Assembly: GCF_037176765.1 (NCBI RefSeq)
Contig: NC_090034.1
Coordinates: 25,427,375 to 25,491,374, forward strand
Source: Anolis sagrei
Lineage: Eukaryota > Chordata > Lepidosauria > Squamata > Anolidae
Length of the DNA stretch: 64,000 nucleotides
Reading direction: 5' to 3'
In this document: piece by piece, positions 1-32,439 of the stretch
Numbering within the stretch: the first letter of the stretch is position 1
Layout of the letters: each line of letters begins with the position of its first letter
Translations under genes and position numbers: made by a program
The notes under the pieces: generated by a model
Database searches by the model: none
What the model was told of the DNA's origin: nothing
What the model saw: only the letters and a program-made list of their open reading frames with translations

Positions 1-392
1 CAGTGGGTTAAACTGCTAGCTGCAGAAAAACTTGCTGACCAAAAGGTTAGCAGTTCGAGGCTGCAGGTTGGGATGAGCTCCCGTTGTTAGCCCCAGCTTC
101 TGCTTTCTTAGCAGTTCAAAAACATGCAATGTGAGTAGATCAATAGGTACAGCCTTAGCAGGAAGGTAAAAGGTGCCCATGCCGGCAGCACGACCAGGAG
201 GAATCTACATGCTGCTCGGCGTGGAAAATGGAACAAGAGCACCTCCCAGGGCCAGAGCTGAGCATCTGCTCCAGATGCCAGAGATGGAAAGGGAAATCTT
301 TGCCTTGGTGTATTGTATGTCATTATTGTTTACTGTGTAAAAGGCATTGAATGTTTACCTGTATATGTGTATACTGTAATCTACAGCAAACA
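1..392 (+). repeat. tRNA-derived SINE, cut at its 5' end by the window edge
   Basis: CAGTGGGTTAAAC, then GCAGTTCGAGGC (B-box-like), then the TTAGCCCCAGCTTCTG and CAATGTGAGTAGATCAATAG body shared with the other copies here. The 3' half belongs to the long subtype, with a GCATTGAATGTTT tail. Confidence 0.8.
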
Positions 393-394
393 AG

Positions 395-717
395 ATCACT
401 CTGCTTGCATTCTAAATGTATCTGTATTGGATCACATGTCAGACACTTACAAAGTGTCTAGGGCTGTGTGACGTATCGGTGAATAATGTGTGCAGATCCC
501 AGTAAGGTGACCTTTTGCAGCTGGCAGATGGTAATTTTATCAGTGTCGATTGTGTTTAAATGCAAGCCAGGGTCTTTTGGCACTGCACCCAGTGTGCCGA
601 TCACCACTGGGACCACCTTGACTGGTTTGTGCCAGTGTCTTTGCAGTTCAATCTTTAAATCCTCATATCATGTCAGCTTTTCCAGTTGTTTCTCTTCAAT
701 CCTGCTGTCACCTGGGA

Positions 718-753
<36 letters not shown>

Positions 754-755
754 GT
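395..755 (-). mobile_element. LINE reverse-transcriptase C-terminal fragment with (ATT)n
   Basis: On the minus strand it reads like the copies at 4215-4580 and 6770-7060. The shared protein core is KVVPVVI, then GAVPKD and a KITICQLQKAT-type block. The LINE clade was not assigned. An (ATT)n run (715-753) marks one end. 5' truncated, not functional. Confidence 0.65.
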
Positions 756-927
756 TCTTCAGTTTTGGAAACGGGAGAACAGCCTGTCAACATCCTGTGC
801 CCAAAATACATAGGATTCCAGGTGAAAGTCTGACACTTCCATTCCCACTTGGTTTTCCAACATTTGGAAGCATGCCATCACTACTAATGAATCTTAGTCC
901 TTACCGAGTTGAGTTTGGTCCGCCTGG

Positions 928-937
928 TGTATGAATG

Positions 938-968
<31 letters not shown>

Positions 969-990
969 GTATATATATATGTGTGTCATA
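928..990. repeat. (ATGT)n microsatellite
   Basis: TATG units with a TATA and TGTG tail. Confidence 0.85.
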
Positions 991-2047
991 TGTCTGCCGA
1001 CCTTCCATTTCTCAGTCATATGCCTGCCGACCTTGAATTTCTCTTATCCTACGGATAAAGTTCTTGTTGTGCATGGGTAGTACTAGAGCTGCACTGAGGA
1101 AATAAAGAGGATGATATATGAAGTGTTGCTGCCAATGATGAAGCCAACCTTTAGCATGACATCATAACTTTTCCTTCCTGTCTTCTGAAATCTGTGAATG
1201 CAACTGAGCCTCCCAAGAGGCAGCTTCCTCCTCATAACAGCATTCTTCAAAGCATTGATGTTCCTATTTCAAGATCTTTCTCTCTCAACCAGCCTTTGAG
1301 AAGCCAATGGTGATTTCATCTGCTTGGGCAGCTTCTGAGTTTTGATTGCATTGCTTCAACTAAAGAAAATGTTGTTTTCCTTTGCTAAAATAAAGCAAGT
1401 TTAAATGAGGGAAAGGTTAAGGAATGCTTCATGTAAGCAAAGGGGTCATATAATATGATAGTTTAAAGAAATTATTTATAGAAAAGGAAACAGGCAACCA
1501 GACATTATAGTGTGTCCATGCTTAACCGATGTCTGGGACTGGTAATGGACTGTTAATATGACGCCATCATTTTGTGGATTCTCAGCTTTTGGGTTTTGCT
1601 TTCACATGCTGCATTCTGAAAGACCGCGATACCTCTTGGAAGGATTAGCTACTGACAGCAAAACTTTAATATTTCCTGCTATTTTTATCCCTTTTTTTGT
1701 CTTTGGCCCTGCCTCTCACAAGCATGTGGACGCTACATCCAAGGCATTCCCTGCATCATGTTGAATTGGTTGAGAATGGTGAGATATTCATTGCAAAACT
1801 ATTGCAAAATGTGCTATAGCAGGATGCTTTTGCAGTTTAATAAACCTTTCCCATGTTTTTTTTTATGATAAAATCAATTAGAAAATAATATTTATAGCCC
1901 AGGGACAAAAATCATGTTAGATAGTGTTATTATTAATTATGGATGTTAGTAAGCTTCTTTCCTCTGCCATGGGGTGGCTGCTGCTTTGCACAATGCTTGG
2001 CTCACACTGTGGCTCCTTCCTCTTTGCAATGGATAAATTAAACATTA
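991..2047. other. Intergenic DNA with one unclassified dispersed repeat
   Basis: No gene seen. 1738-1925 is related to 25075-25258 (both contain TTGAATTGGTTGAGA, AGCAGGATG, and TTTAATAAACCT followed by a TTATGA stretch), so it is an old interspersed repeat of unknown type. Confidence 0.5.
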
Positions 2048-2968
2048 AAAATTAGAGGCATGATCATCAAGTTTGCAGATGACACCAAATTGGGAGGGAT
2101 AGCCGATACCCCAGAAGACAGGAGCAGAATTAAAAATTATCTTCACAGGTTAGAGAGATGCTTGGCCAAAACTAGCAAAATGAAGTTCAACAGGGACAAA
2201 TGCAAGATACTCCACTTAGGCAGAAAAAAATGAAATGCAAAGATACAGAATGGGGGACGATACCTGGCTTGAGAGCATTATGTGTGAAAAAGAGCTTGGA
2301 GTCCTTGTGGACAACAAGTTAAACAAGAGCCAACAATGTCATGCGGCAGCAAAAAAAGCCAATGGGATTTTGGCCTGCATAAATAGTAGTCTAGTGCCTA
2401 GATCCAGGGAAGTCATGCTACCCCTCTATTCTGCCTTGGTCAGACCACATCTGGAATACTGTGTCCAACTCTGGACACCACATTTTAAGGGAGTTGTTGA
2501 CAAGCTGGAATGTGTCCAGAGGAGGGCAACTAAAATGATCAAGGGTTTAGAGAACAAGCCCTATAAGGAGCGGCTTAAAGAGTTGGGTATGTTTAGCCTG
2601 CAGAAGAGAAGGCTGAGAGGAGACATGATGAGGACTATGTATAAATATGTGAGGGGAAGTCATAGGGAGGAGGGAGCAAACTTGTTTTCTGCTGGCCTGG
2701 AGACTAGGACGCAGAACAATGACTTCAAACTACAGAAAAGGAGATTCCACCTGAATATTAGGAAGAACTTCCTGACTGTGAGAGCTGTTCAGCAGTGGAA
2801 CTCTCTGCCCCAGAGTGTGGAGGAGGCGCCTTCTTTGGAGACTTTTAAGCAGAGACTGAATGGCCATCTGTCGGGGGTACTTTGAATGTGATTTTCCTGC
2901 TTCTTGGCAGAATGGGGTTGGACTGGATGGCCCACCAGGTCTCTTCCAACTCTAGGATTCTATGATTT
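2048..2968 (+). mobile_element. CR1 LINE, 3' part (reverse transcriptase C-terminus)
   Basis: An open frame of 216 residues at 2235-2885 carries [56 protein letters not shown] and the [17 protein letters not shown] block, typical of CR1. Upstream, FADDTKLGG-like DNA starts near 2064. The tail ends with GATTCTATGATT units, the usual CR1 3' end. 5' truncated but little decayed. Confidence 0.92.
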
Positions 2969-3512
2969 TATAAACATGCCTGGGAGAAATTAGACAGAAG
3001 GGAAATGGCACCAAAGAGAGTCTTGTCCTTCTCTCTCTGCATCCGCTTCCCCAGGAGCTCTGTTGACTCAAGTATGTTGTGTCACCACTGGACTTCATTG
3101 CACGAAGCCAGCTCCTCTTTGCCTGCACCTGGGAGTGAGTCAGCTGCAAGAGTTCAATATGGCAGGAGTCCTCTTGGCTCTAATCCTGTGTCAAATTGGT
3201 CTGGAATCACGCGGTATTTCTGCCGAATGAACGCCAGAAGGATAGTCCGGCCATATGGAAGCTGATCAATTCCCCACTTGGCCAGCTGAGTCACCTTGAA
3301 ATCATTACGGCGGTGGTAATTGCCACCCACTCCTTCTAGCATCTCTGCCCACCCACTCGCTTAGATGGAGATGCAGTTATGAACTATTGCCAAAGATTGA
3401 AATTCAGTCTTCCTGCACAGAACCAAAAGTCTTCACAGCTCTCCTCTCCTTATGTTACATAGATAACCTATGTTATCCATGTATTCCTTTATATATATAT
3501 AACCTATATTAT
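2969..3512. other. Intergenic, nothing recognised
   Basis: No coding potential or repeat family was recognised in this stretch. Confidence 0.4.
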
Positions 3513-3690
3513 CTACTGTGTTGTCAAAGGCTTTCATGGCCAGAATCACTAGGTTGTTGTGAGTTTTCTGGGCTGCCTGGCCATGTTCCAGCAGCATTCT
3601 CTCCTGATGTTTCACCTGCATCTGTGGCTAATGTCATCCTCAGAGGTTCTGTTGCTAGTGAGGCAAGTAGGGTGTATATATTTATAAATG
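3513..3690 (-). repeat. Penelope-like terminal repeat
   Basis: It has the AAAGGCTTTCATGGC, GGCCATGTTCCAGCAG, CTCCTGATGTTTCACC and CATCCTCAGAGG landmarks seen in all copies of this family in the window. Confidence 0.75.
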
Positions 3691-3837
3691 TTATCTATTG
3701 CATTATGTTATGTATCCACTATAAAACACTATCATGAACACATTAGCAGCATTCATTAAAAACAGTAATGATTAAAGCCCAGATTAAAATATCTCCTTTA
3801 AGAATTGGTATTAACAGTAATTTGATTCCATGTTAAT

Positions 3838-4150
3838 TTAGGCCCCTTCTACACTGCCATATAAAATCCAGATTATCTGCTTTGAATCTGCATAGTAAAT
3901 GTGGATTTTCTTCTTTGATAATACGGATTATTTGGCAGTGTAGAAGGAGATTAAGGCTGGCTCTGTACTGCCCTATATCCCAGGATCGAATCCCAGATTA
4001 TCTGCTTTGAACTGCATGATATGAGGGCCTTTCTACACTTCCATATAATCCAGAGTATCAAGGCAGATAATCCACATGACCTGCATTGAGTCTACACTGC
4101 CATATAATCCAATTCAAAGCAGATTTTATGTGGAAGTGTCGATGGGAGAT
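3838..4150. repeat. Palindromic MITE-like repeat
   Basis: Inverted units CTACACTGCCATATAA and CAGATTATCTGC, with TGGCAGTGTAGAAGG as the mirror end. Two overlapping copies appear here. It is the most frequent short repeat in the window. Confidence 0.75.
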
Positions 4151-4157
4151 AGGCCTA

Positions 4158-4160
4158 CAA

Positions 4161-4207
<47 letters not shown>
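4158..4207. repeat. (TTA)n microsatellite
   Basis: About 16 uninterrupted units. It sits at the end of the LINE fragment that follows. Confidence 0.95.
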
Positions 4208-4209
<2 letters not shown>

Positions 4210-4214
4210 TGACA

Positions 4215-4580
4215 CAAAAGCACAGTATGTCACAGCAAACGAGATCTATATGCTGGATTTCGTATCAAAAAATCACAATTCGAACACTTTCCAAGCGGCT
4301 AGGACTGTGTGATGTATTTTCGAATGATGCACACAGATTCAAGTAAGGTGGCCTTTTGCAGTTGATAGATTGTGATTTTGTCAATGTTTATTGTTTCCAA
4401 ATGCCGGCTGAGATCTTTTGGCACGGCACCTAGTGCACCAATGACCACTGGGACCACCTGTACTGGTTTATGCCAGACCCTTTGCAGTTCGATTTTGAGG
4501 TCTTCATAGCAGCTGAGTTTTTCCTGTTGTTTTTCCCCAGTGCGGCTGTCACTTGGTATAATTATAATTATTATTATTGG
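4215..4580 (-). mobile_element. LINE reverse-transcriptase C-terminal fragment
   Basis: Second copy of the fragment at 395-755: shared CACCACTGGGACCACC on the plus strand and GATGTATTTTCGAATGATG near its start. Confidence 0.65.
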
Positions 4581-4587
4581 GCCTTAG

Positions 4588-4925
4588 GGGGCCCCTGGTG
4601 GCAGAGCAGGTTAAACCACTGAGCTGCTGAACTTGCTGACTGAAAGCTTGGTGGTTCGAATGTGGGGAACGGGGTGAGCTCCTGCTGTTAGCCCCAGCTT
4701 CTGCCAACCTAGCTGTTCAAAATCATACAAATGTGAGAAGATCAATAGGTACTGCTTCTATGGGAAGGTAACAGTGCTCCATGCAGTAATTCTGGCCACA
4801 TGACCTTGGAGGCATCTACGGATAACACCAGCTCTTTGGCTTAGAAATGGAAATGAGCACCACCCCCCAGAGTTGGACGCAAGTAGGCTTAATGTCAGGG
4901 AAAATCTTTACCTTTACCTGTGGAG
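4588..4925 (+). repeat. tRNA-derived SINE, near full length
   Basis: GCCCCTGGTGGCAGAGCAGG (A-box region), GGTGGTTCGAATG (B box), TTAGCCCCAGCTTCTGCC, ATGTGAGAAGATCAATAGG and a tail ending CTTTACCTTTACCT. Confidence 0.88.
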
Positions 4926-5284
4926 TTTTAGAAGCATGCTATGTTCTCCATCACTATATATTTGTATACATTTGCAGCGTTTTTACCCTTGTTCATATGT
5001 ATTTAACATTGCACTCATCCTGTTTTAAAGTTATCAGTTTATGAATCTGCTGTGCACTTTCCCTGCTGAACAAATTGTGTTTTTATTTGCTCCCCATCCT
5101 TGCAAGTGGGCGTTCAGCATTTATTTTAAAAGAACTTTACATATATCATAATGATGATATATGCCATAATGAATGGAAGCCTCAATGCACTGATGAGATT
5201 CAGCCCCAGCCATATAGAATACATGCAGACAATGCCTGGGACATGGCAAGCCAGAGGGCTTGGTGAGTCAGATCAGGAATGGGA

Positions 5285-5290
5285 TTTATT
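5285..5290 (-). terminator. CLEC19A: CLEC19A poly(A) signal (AATAAA)
   Basis: TTTATT on the plus strand reads AATAAA on the gene strand, about 105 bases after the stop. No earlier canonical signal lies between the two. This predicts a short 3' UTR ending near 5265. Confidence 0.55.
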
Positions 5291-5394
5291 AGAATGATAA
5301 CAATGACGTCTAAAGAGGAAGCTGTGCATCCGTGTCGCTTGCTGCCAGTAGCTGAAGAGTCTGCTTGTCTCTCTTGTTCCAGGCGACGAAAGAG

Positions 5395-25980
<20,586 letters not shown>

Positions 25981-26164
25981 GACTGAGAAGAAGTCCCTCC
26001 AGAGCAGCAGACAGCTGGCTGTTCAATGCTTCCTTGTAGCAGCTCCCGGCCCCTCTGTATGAAATGCCACCAAAGAAATAAGTGGAGCTGCTGCTGCTAC
26101 TTGGAGGCTTTGTGGACAACTCCCTCCTCTGCAAGGAAGGACTTCCAACCCGAACTTTTGGCTC

Positions 26165-26292
26165 CTCACAGGAGAATTACATCCCCCCCCCCCGTCTCAC
26201 ACACTTACCTTCCCCCACCTCTCTCTTCCACTCACGCATAAATGCCCCTCTCACCCCCATCCCCTTCTTTCACACACAAACTCACACTCTCA
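26165..26292. repeat. CT/CA-rich low-complexity DNA
   Basis: A C10 run, then CT- and CA-rich sequence. It resumes at 27090-27195 and 28440-28590, so one stretch was broken up by later insertions. Confidence 0.65.
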
Positions 26293-27085
26293 CTGTATTG
26301 TCAAAGGCTTTCATGGCTGGAATCACTGGGTTGCTGTGAGTTTCTCGGGCTGTATGGCTATGTTCCAGCAGCATTTTCTCCTGACGTTTCACCTGCATCT
26401 ATTGCAGGCAACTTCAGAGGTTTGTTCAGAGGTCTGCTGGAAATGAGGCAAGTGGAGCATCCAGAATGGGGTAAAAAACCCTTATCTGTTTGAAGCAAGT
26501 GTAAATTTTGCAATTAGCCCACCTGATTAGCATGGAGTAGCCTGTTGCTGCCTGGGGGCATCCTTTGTTTGGGAAGTGTTAACTGGCACTTGGTTGTTTG
26601 CTGTCTGGAATTCCCCCTTTTTTGAGTAGTGTCTCCATAGGGACCACCAAACACAGCAGTATTGCCCAGACACAATTCAAAGAACATGAAAGGCACTGCA
26701 GACTAATTCAACCAGAGAAGTCAGCTATAGCAGAGCACTTGAGGAACCGACCTGGACACAGAATATTATTTGAGAACACAGAAAGGCTGGACCACTCAGA
26801 CAACAATCATGTCAGACTACATAGAGAACCCACTGAAATCCATAAGAAGCATGTGGACAATTTCAACAGAAAGGAGGAAATCATGAAAATGAACAAAACC
26901 TAGTTACCAGTATTTAAAAAAAACAACAGAATCAAGACAGTAAATAAAGAACATCACTAGAAACAGGGGAACTCCAAACAGCAAACGATCAAGTGCCAGT
27001 CAACTCCTCCCAAACACAGGGTCTCCCAGGCAGCAACAGCCGAGCCATACAGCACAAAAAACTCACAGCAACCCTCACACTCTTG
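26293..27085. mobile_element. Penelope-like element, two halves in opposite orientation
   Basis: 26293-26620 is a terminal repeat in minus orientation. 26620-27085 encodes on the plus strand the same GIY-YIG tail as at 5983-6378 (HERHCRLIQPEKSAIAEHLR, GHRILFENTERL). The two halves meet head-on near 26620. Confidence 0.75.
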
Positions 27086-27195
27086 TGTTTACATACAAGC
27101 ATCTCTCTCTTTCTCAAGCGCACACATATACCATCTCTCACTCATCCACACATATATTCACTATACCCACTGTCTGTCTCACACACAAATGCACC

Positions 27196-28430
27196 AATGC
27201 ATTTGATAGAGTTACAAGCTGGATAGATGCGGGGAATGCCGTGGATGTAGCGTACCTGGATTTCAGTAAGGCCTTCGACAAGGTCCCCCATGACCTTCTG
27301 GCAAGGAAACTAGTCCAATGTGGGCTAGGCAAAACTACAGTGAGATGGATCTGTAATTGGTGAAATGGACGAACCCAGAGGGTGATTCTCCCCAATGCTT
27401 CCTCTTCATCTTGGAAAGAAGTGACAAGTGGAGTGCAGCAGGGTTCCGTCCTGGGCCCGGTCCTGTACAACATCTTTATTAATGACTTAGATGAAGTGTT
27501 AGAAGGCATGATCATCAGGTTTGCATATGACACCAAATTAGGAGGGATGGCCAATACTCAGGAGGACAGGAGCAGAATTCAAAACGATCTTGACAGAGAT
27601 GATTGGCCAAAGAGATGATTGGCCAAAACTAACAAAATGAAGTTCAACACTGACAAATGCAAGATACTCCACTTTGGCAGGAAAAACGAAATGCAAAGAT
27701 ACAGAATGGGGGATGCCTGGCTCGAGAGCAGTACGTGTGAAAAAGATCTTGGAGTCCTCATGGACAACAAGTTAAACATGAGCCAACAATGTGATGTGGT
27801 GGCAAAAAAAGCCAATGGGATTTTGGCCTGCATCAATAGTAGCATAGTGTCTAGATCTAGGGAAGTAATGCTACCACTCTATTCTGCTTTGGTTAGACCA
27901 CACCTGGAATATTGCGTCCAATTCTGGATACCACAATTCAAGAGAGATATTGACAAGCTGGAATATGTCCAGAAGAGGATGACTAAAATGATCAAGGGTC
28001 TGGAGAACAAGCCCTATGAGGAGCGGCTTAAGGAGCTGGGCATGTTTAGCCTGAAGAAGAGAAGACTGAGAGGAGATATGATAGCCATGTATAAATATGT
28101 GAGAGGAAGCCACAGGGAGGAGGGAGCAAGCTTGTTTTCTGCTTCCCTAGAGACTAGGACGCGAAACAATGGCTTCAAACTACAAGAAAGGAGATTCCAT
28201 CTGAACATGAGGAAGAACTTCCTGACTGTGAGAGCCGTTCAGCAGTGGAACTCTCTGCCCCGGAGTGTGGTGGAGGCTCCTTCTTTGGAAGCTTTTAAAC
28301 AGAGGCTGGATGACCATCTGTCAGGGGTGATTTGAATGCAATATTCCTGCTTCTTGGCAGGGGGTTGGACTGGATGGCCCATGAGGTCTCTTCCAACTCT
28401 TTGATTCTATGAGTCTATGATTCTATAAGA
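27196..28430 (+). mobile_element. CR1 LINE, 3' third of the polymerase
   Basis: The reverse-transcriptase core is visible: WIDAGNAVDVAYLDFSKAFD, PHDLLARKLVQCGL, SGVQQGSVLGPVLYNIFIND, then RFAYDTKLGG, where the usual catalytic ADD reads AYD. The 238-residue frame at 27619-28335 completes the C-terminus, and the octamer tail ends near 28428. It has a stop and frame breaks between blocks. Confidence 0.93.
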
Positions 28431-28439
28431 CATATAGCA

Positions 28440-29545
28440 TTCTCTCCCTCTTACACAAACGCAAGAACTTTGCGTACGTACATACACAAATCCATCTCTG
28501 TCTCTCGATTTCTCTACTTCATCCTCTCTCTTTCTCTCTCATGCGCATGCACACTGACACTTCCCTCCCTCTCATACAGATATATGTACAGGACAGATAT
28601 TCCAAATCCTGACAATCAAGAGTCAGGAATCCCCAGGATAAGCTAAAGAAGGCAATCTCATTCCTGATGCAAACTGTGCTGATTGAGGAGGGTTGTATTG
28701 CAGCAGTCTTGAACACTTCTTATCTTCAGCTGTGAGTCCTGACCTCAAATGGGGTCCCCTGAGCTCAACATTGGGGTCACAATAACATTTGGCAACAATG
28801 ACAGGTTTCTGCACGCCACCTAGTGGCTGTTTTAGACATATACACAAATCTGTTAAAGAGTGTTTACAGTGGACTCTGCAAAAGAGGCTTCAGCAGTACT
28901 TCATAAATAGGAAAATCAGCAAATTTAGAGAGCCTTTTTTATTAGTCAATGTTTTAGTTTTATACTTATTTTATATACCTATATACCTGGGGCTGCATAA
29001 AAATATCTCAGGCAGAAAAGGGGTCCCAAGTGGAAAAACATTTAATAAGTCCTAGTCCAGAGCACAGAGTTTTATTTTTTTCAGTTTCCATTTTTTAAAA
29101 GCTTCTTCTTCCATTTAAAGGCAGAGCATAATGTCTGCAGCCATACCAAAGCAAGAGAACACAAGGAGGACTGTATATACTTACTCATGCACAATTCTGC
29201 CTGTTTTGCATGCAGCTGACCCTCTTTAACTTCTTTTAAGTTGCACAACTGGTCTGTGAAGTGCAGGAGGTCAGTGCTGATTCGAAGAAGAGGATTACAA
29301 GGGTGACTGGGAATAACAGGTGGGTCAAAGCTCTTTCACTCTTCAACCATCAGGGAAGCAGAACCCATTTGTCTCCTGAAGCCAAACTGATCAGGCAAAC
29401 CCATGATCAAAAGAGCAGAAAGAAACAGGATTCCAGGGACAACAACAAGAAGACAACACCTGGAGTGTGTTCTTTATTGAAACACGTAGTGAACAAGCAT
29501 CTTCATTCAATGTAGTAAGACTAACTAGCAAGCATTTGTAGGAAT
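28440..29545. other. Intergenic DNA, low-complexity start then unclassified
   Basis: 28440-28590 is CT/CA-rich. No gene or family recognised from 28590 to 29545. Confidence 0.4.
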
Positions 29546-29790
29546 TGTATTGTAGAAGGCTTTCATGGCCAGAATCACTGGAGTGTTGTGTTTCCAGGCT
29601 GTACAGCCAATGTGTCCTAGCAGCATTTTCTCCTGATGTTTCACCTGCATCTGTGGCTACTGACATCTTCAGAGGATCTGATGGTGGTCAAGCAAGTGAA
29701 GTATATAATATACAATATGTGTGGAATAATGCCCATAGTGGGAGAAGTAACCATTGTCTATTAACCCAGTGTGAAGGGTGCCATTAGCAA
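29546..29790 (-). repeat. Penelope-like terminal repeat
   Basis: GTAGAAGGCTTTCATGGCC, CTCCTGATGTTTCACCTGCA and ATCTTCAGAGGATCTG, then GTGTGGAATAATGCCCA. Confidence 0.75.
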
Positions 29791-30089
29791 GCCTGATTTG
29801 CAAGCTCATGGAAGGCAAGCGGGACTTGAATGTGACGAATGAATGTTATTTCAATCCTGGAGATAGAACAGCATCCTCCATCCCACCCAAGGGCAGACAA
29901 ATAGTTTACGGAGTGCAAAGCAGCTACAAAGCATATGTGCCATTCTACTTTGAGAGAAAGCTGGAATACAAAACAAGCCAATAAATAAAAAGGCACACTG
30001 GATTTAAGAGCAAAGATGCTTAACAATGCAAAATTTGGCTGAATGTGCCACTCTGTAGAAACAATTGTGAGTTCGGAATATCTCTGATT

Positions 30090-30440
30090 AAAGTGTTGTC
30101 GAAGGCTTTCATGGCCGGAATCACTGGGTTGCTGAGAGTTTTCCAGGCTGTATGGCCATGTTCCAGAAGCATTCTCTCCTGATGTTTCATCCACATCTAT
30201 GGCAGGCATCTGCAGAGGTTGAGGGATCTGTTGAAAACTAAGCAAGTGAGGTTTATATATCTGTAGAGTTCTTTCTCCCACCCTAGACATTCAACAGATA
30301 TATAAACAACACTTGTCTAGTTTCCAACACACCCCACAACCTGTGAGGATGCCTGACACAAATGTGGACAAAACACCAGGAGAGAATGCTTCTGGAACAT
30401 GGCCATAGAGCCTGGAAAACTCACAGCAACTCAACTCAGA
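30090..30440. repeat. Two Penelope-like terminal repeats, head to head
   Basis: 30090-30290 is in minus orientation and 30290-30440 in plus orientation, joined at the CCACCCTAGACATTC stretch. The second half is less well preserved. Confidence 0.75.
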
Positions 30441-31079
30441 TTAATTTCTCTTCGAGAGAATGGTAAGAAAATAAAAACACTGATGGTTGTCATTCTTTAG
30501 GAAAGTAGTATACAAAAAAAAAAACACAATAAGACTTGCTTCATTCTTCACACAAATAGACAGAACTTTATTTTCTTTAAATATGCCTTCTCATATTCTT
30601 GATCAGGAGGATAACCGTACAGAATCATCCAAGCAGAACTGTTTGAATTTGAGGACTTGCCACTTTGGGGAAGAGGGGGAACATGGTTTTAAAATACACT
30701 GAAGATATGGCTGCCTCCTCATGATTAAGGACTAAGAAAGCCCCACAACCTTCGCTTCTACCAACCAACTGGCATGAATTTTTCTCATGTGGCGATGATG
30801 TCCTTTTCAGGTTGGGGCTCAGTGTGCTGGCTTGCTAGGATAACACTGATATAGACTCTAAAAATCACCATGTTTTTAAGTATAAGGTGAGGCAATTTTT
30901 TTCTGAAGCACAAACAGGAATAGGTCAACACATGGAAATCCAACAGGGAGGAGGGCAGACAGCTCATGTCGATGTCACAATTTGATGAAACAACTTGGCA
31001 TGAGCCTCTGAGTGAATGTTTCCTCAAAGGCTTCTAAAAGGTTTTTTATACAAGTTCCCCACCTCTTCATTTGATTCCA
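30441..31079. other. Intergenic DNA between CLEC19A and SYT17
   Basis: It looks unique. TTTATT at 30569 reads AATAAA on the minus strand and could be a distal SYT17 poly(A) signal. Confidence 0.3.
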
Positions 31080-31166
31080 TCATAGAATCATAGCGTTGAA
31101 AGAGACCTCATGGGCCATCTAGTCCAACCCCCTGCCAAGAAGCAGAAAAATCGCATTCAAGGCACC
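31080..31166 (-). repeat. CR1 3' end
   Basis: CATAGAATCATAGCG, then GAGACCTCATGGGCCATC and the AAGAAGCAG block. Short, 5' truncated. Confidence 0.85.
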
Positions 31167-31269
31167 TGTTCTTTGTTTCCTGTTCTTTGAAGGCTAAAAG
31201 TATTTCAGCTAGTGGCACGCGCCTAGTGGTGCACACCAAGCAACAGTCTGGTCAAGGTTTAATACATGT

Positions 31270-31495
31270 GTGTCCAACTCAAGGACCATACACCAAATCT
31301 GATCTCCTGTGTCACTGTATATGGCCCTCCTCCAGATGCCGGGCTACAACTCTTGTATTCCTCATCATTAGACATTATCATGGCTAGAACAGATGGGAGT
31401 TGGGATACAGGAATATTTGGGAGGCTGCACTTTGTTCTGTTGAGTCAGGAGAGAGAGATTTGCATTGAGATGCAAGGCTGGTGGAGATGATGCCT
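31270..31495. repeat. Unclassified dispersed repeat (also at 7675-7915)
   Basis: CTCCAGATGCCGGGCTACAA, ATTATCATGGCTAGAACAGA and TTGTTCTGTTGAGTCAGGAG mirror the other copy. Confidence 0.5.
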
Positions 31496-31659
31496 GACCT
31501 TAAAATTTGCCCAACTTCAGAGCCAAAATTTCTGTTGAGTTGCAATTCCCATCATTCCTGGTCCACATGGTGGATCATCAAAAGGGATGGGAGTTGTTAC
31601 TCATCTGGGGACCAAACAGGGGAAAAACTAAAGGGCACCGACCACTATGTAAAAGAAAT

Positions 31660-32430
31660 TACAATTGGTCCTTTCTCTGTATCCACAGATTCTCAGTCTG
31701 ACAAAAATGATATATGGATTGAACTGAATTGTATGAAAGAAGTATAGTTGGGACTTACAGAAGCAAAAGATGCCATCCTAAGAAATGAAGCCTGGAAAAC
31801 TACAAAAAGAAGTGAAGAATTCATGAAGTATAATTAAAAGTTGCTAAACTGCTGACATAGATGACCACTGACAAATGATTAAGTGTTGAACTCTTGGTGG
31901 AAAACACATGTTTCCATTACCAGAGACAATGACTCTTCTAAGTTAAAGAAGTGTTTACAAGAATTCCTTACTTAAGAAGGAAAACCAATTATCAGTTAAG
32001 GAAAAAAAGCCAACATCTGCGCAGGAACTGATGGAGTCAGCATGTTTTAGCAAGAAAACACCTGTCATTCGTTTACAACTTTTGGAACAACATCAGCAGA
32101 AATATTTTATTGCCCAAAAATTGTGGCAGACCAGAGGATTCTGAATGGATAGAAGGAGATGGTGTATTCGCAGAATGGCAGATTTGCAGGGAACACAATC
32201 TGGCCTACTTCGGGATCTCTTTTCCAGGAGAAAGAAGAAGAGATGGCAATCTATGCATGATGAATGTTTATATGTGTGTGACTGTTGAGTGAAATGTAAT
32301 ACCCCCTTGTTTGTGTACCCAATGTAGCTATAGAGTCTGTGTGTCTACTTATTTTCTTTGTATTTCTGTGGTATACTTTGTCTCATTGTGAATGAAATAA
32401 AAGAACCCTTTTAATGTTTTTAATGTTTAA
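31660..32430 (+). repeat. Unclassified AT-rich interspersed repeat
   Basis: Shared with 36960-37600 over AATTGTATGAAA, GAAGCCTGGAAAACTACAA and AGAGACAATG. It ends GAATGAAATAAAAGAACCC and a T-rich tail, as in L1-like 3' ends. The class is not certain. Confidence 0.5.
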
Positions 32431-32439
32431 AAAGTATTC

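Noticed and set aside
4076-4346. Frames with long Tyr or Ile runs over (TTA)n, also at 38571, 41703 and 57272
   Set aside because: They are microsatellite translations.
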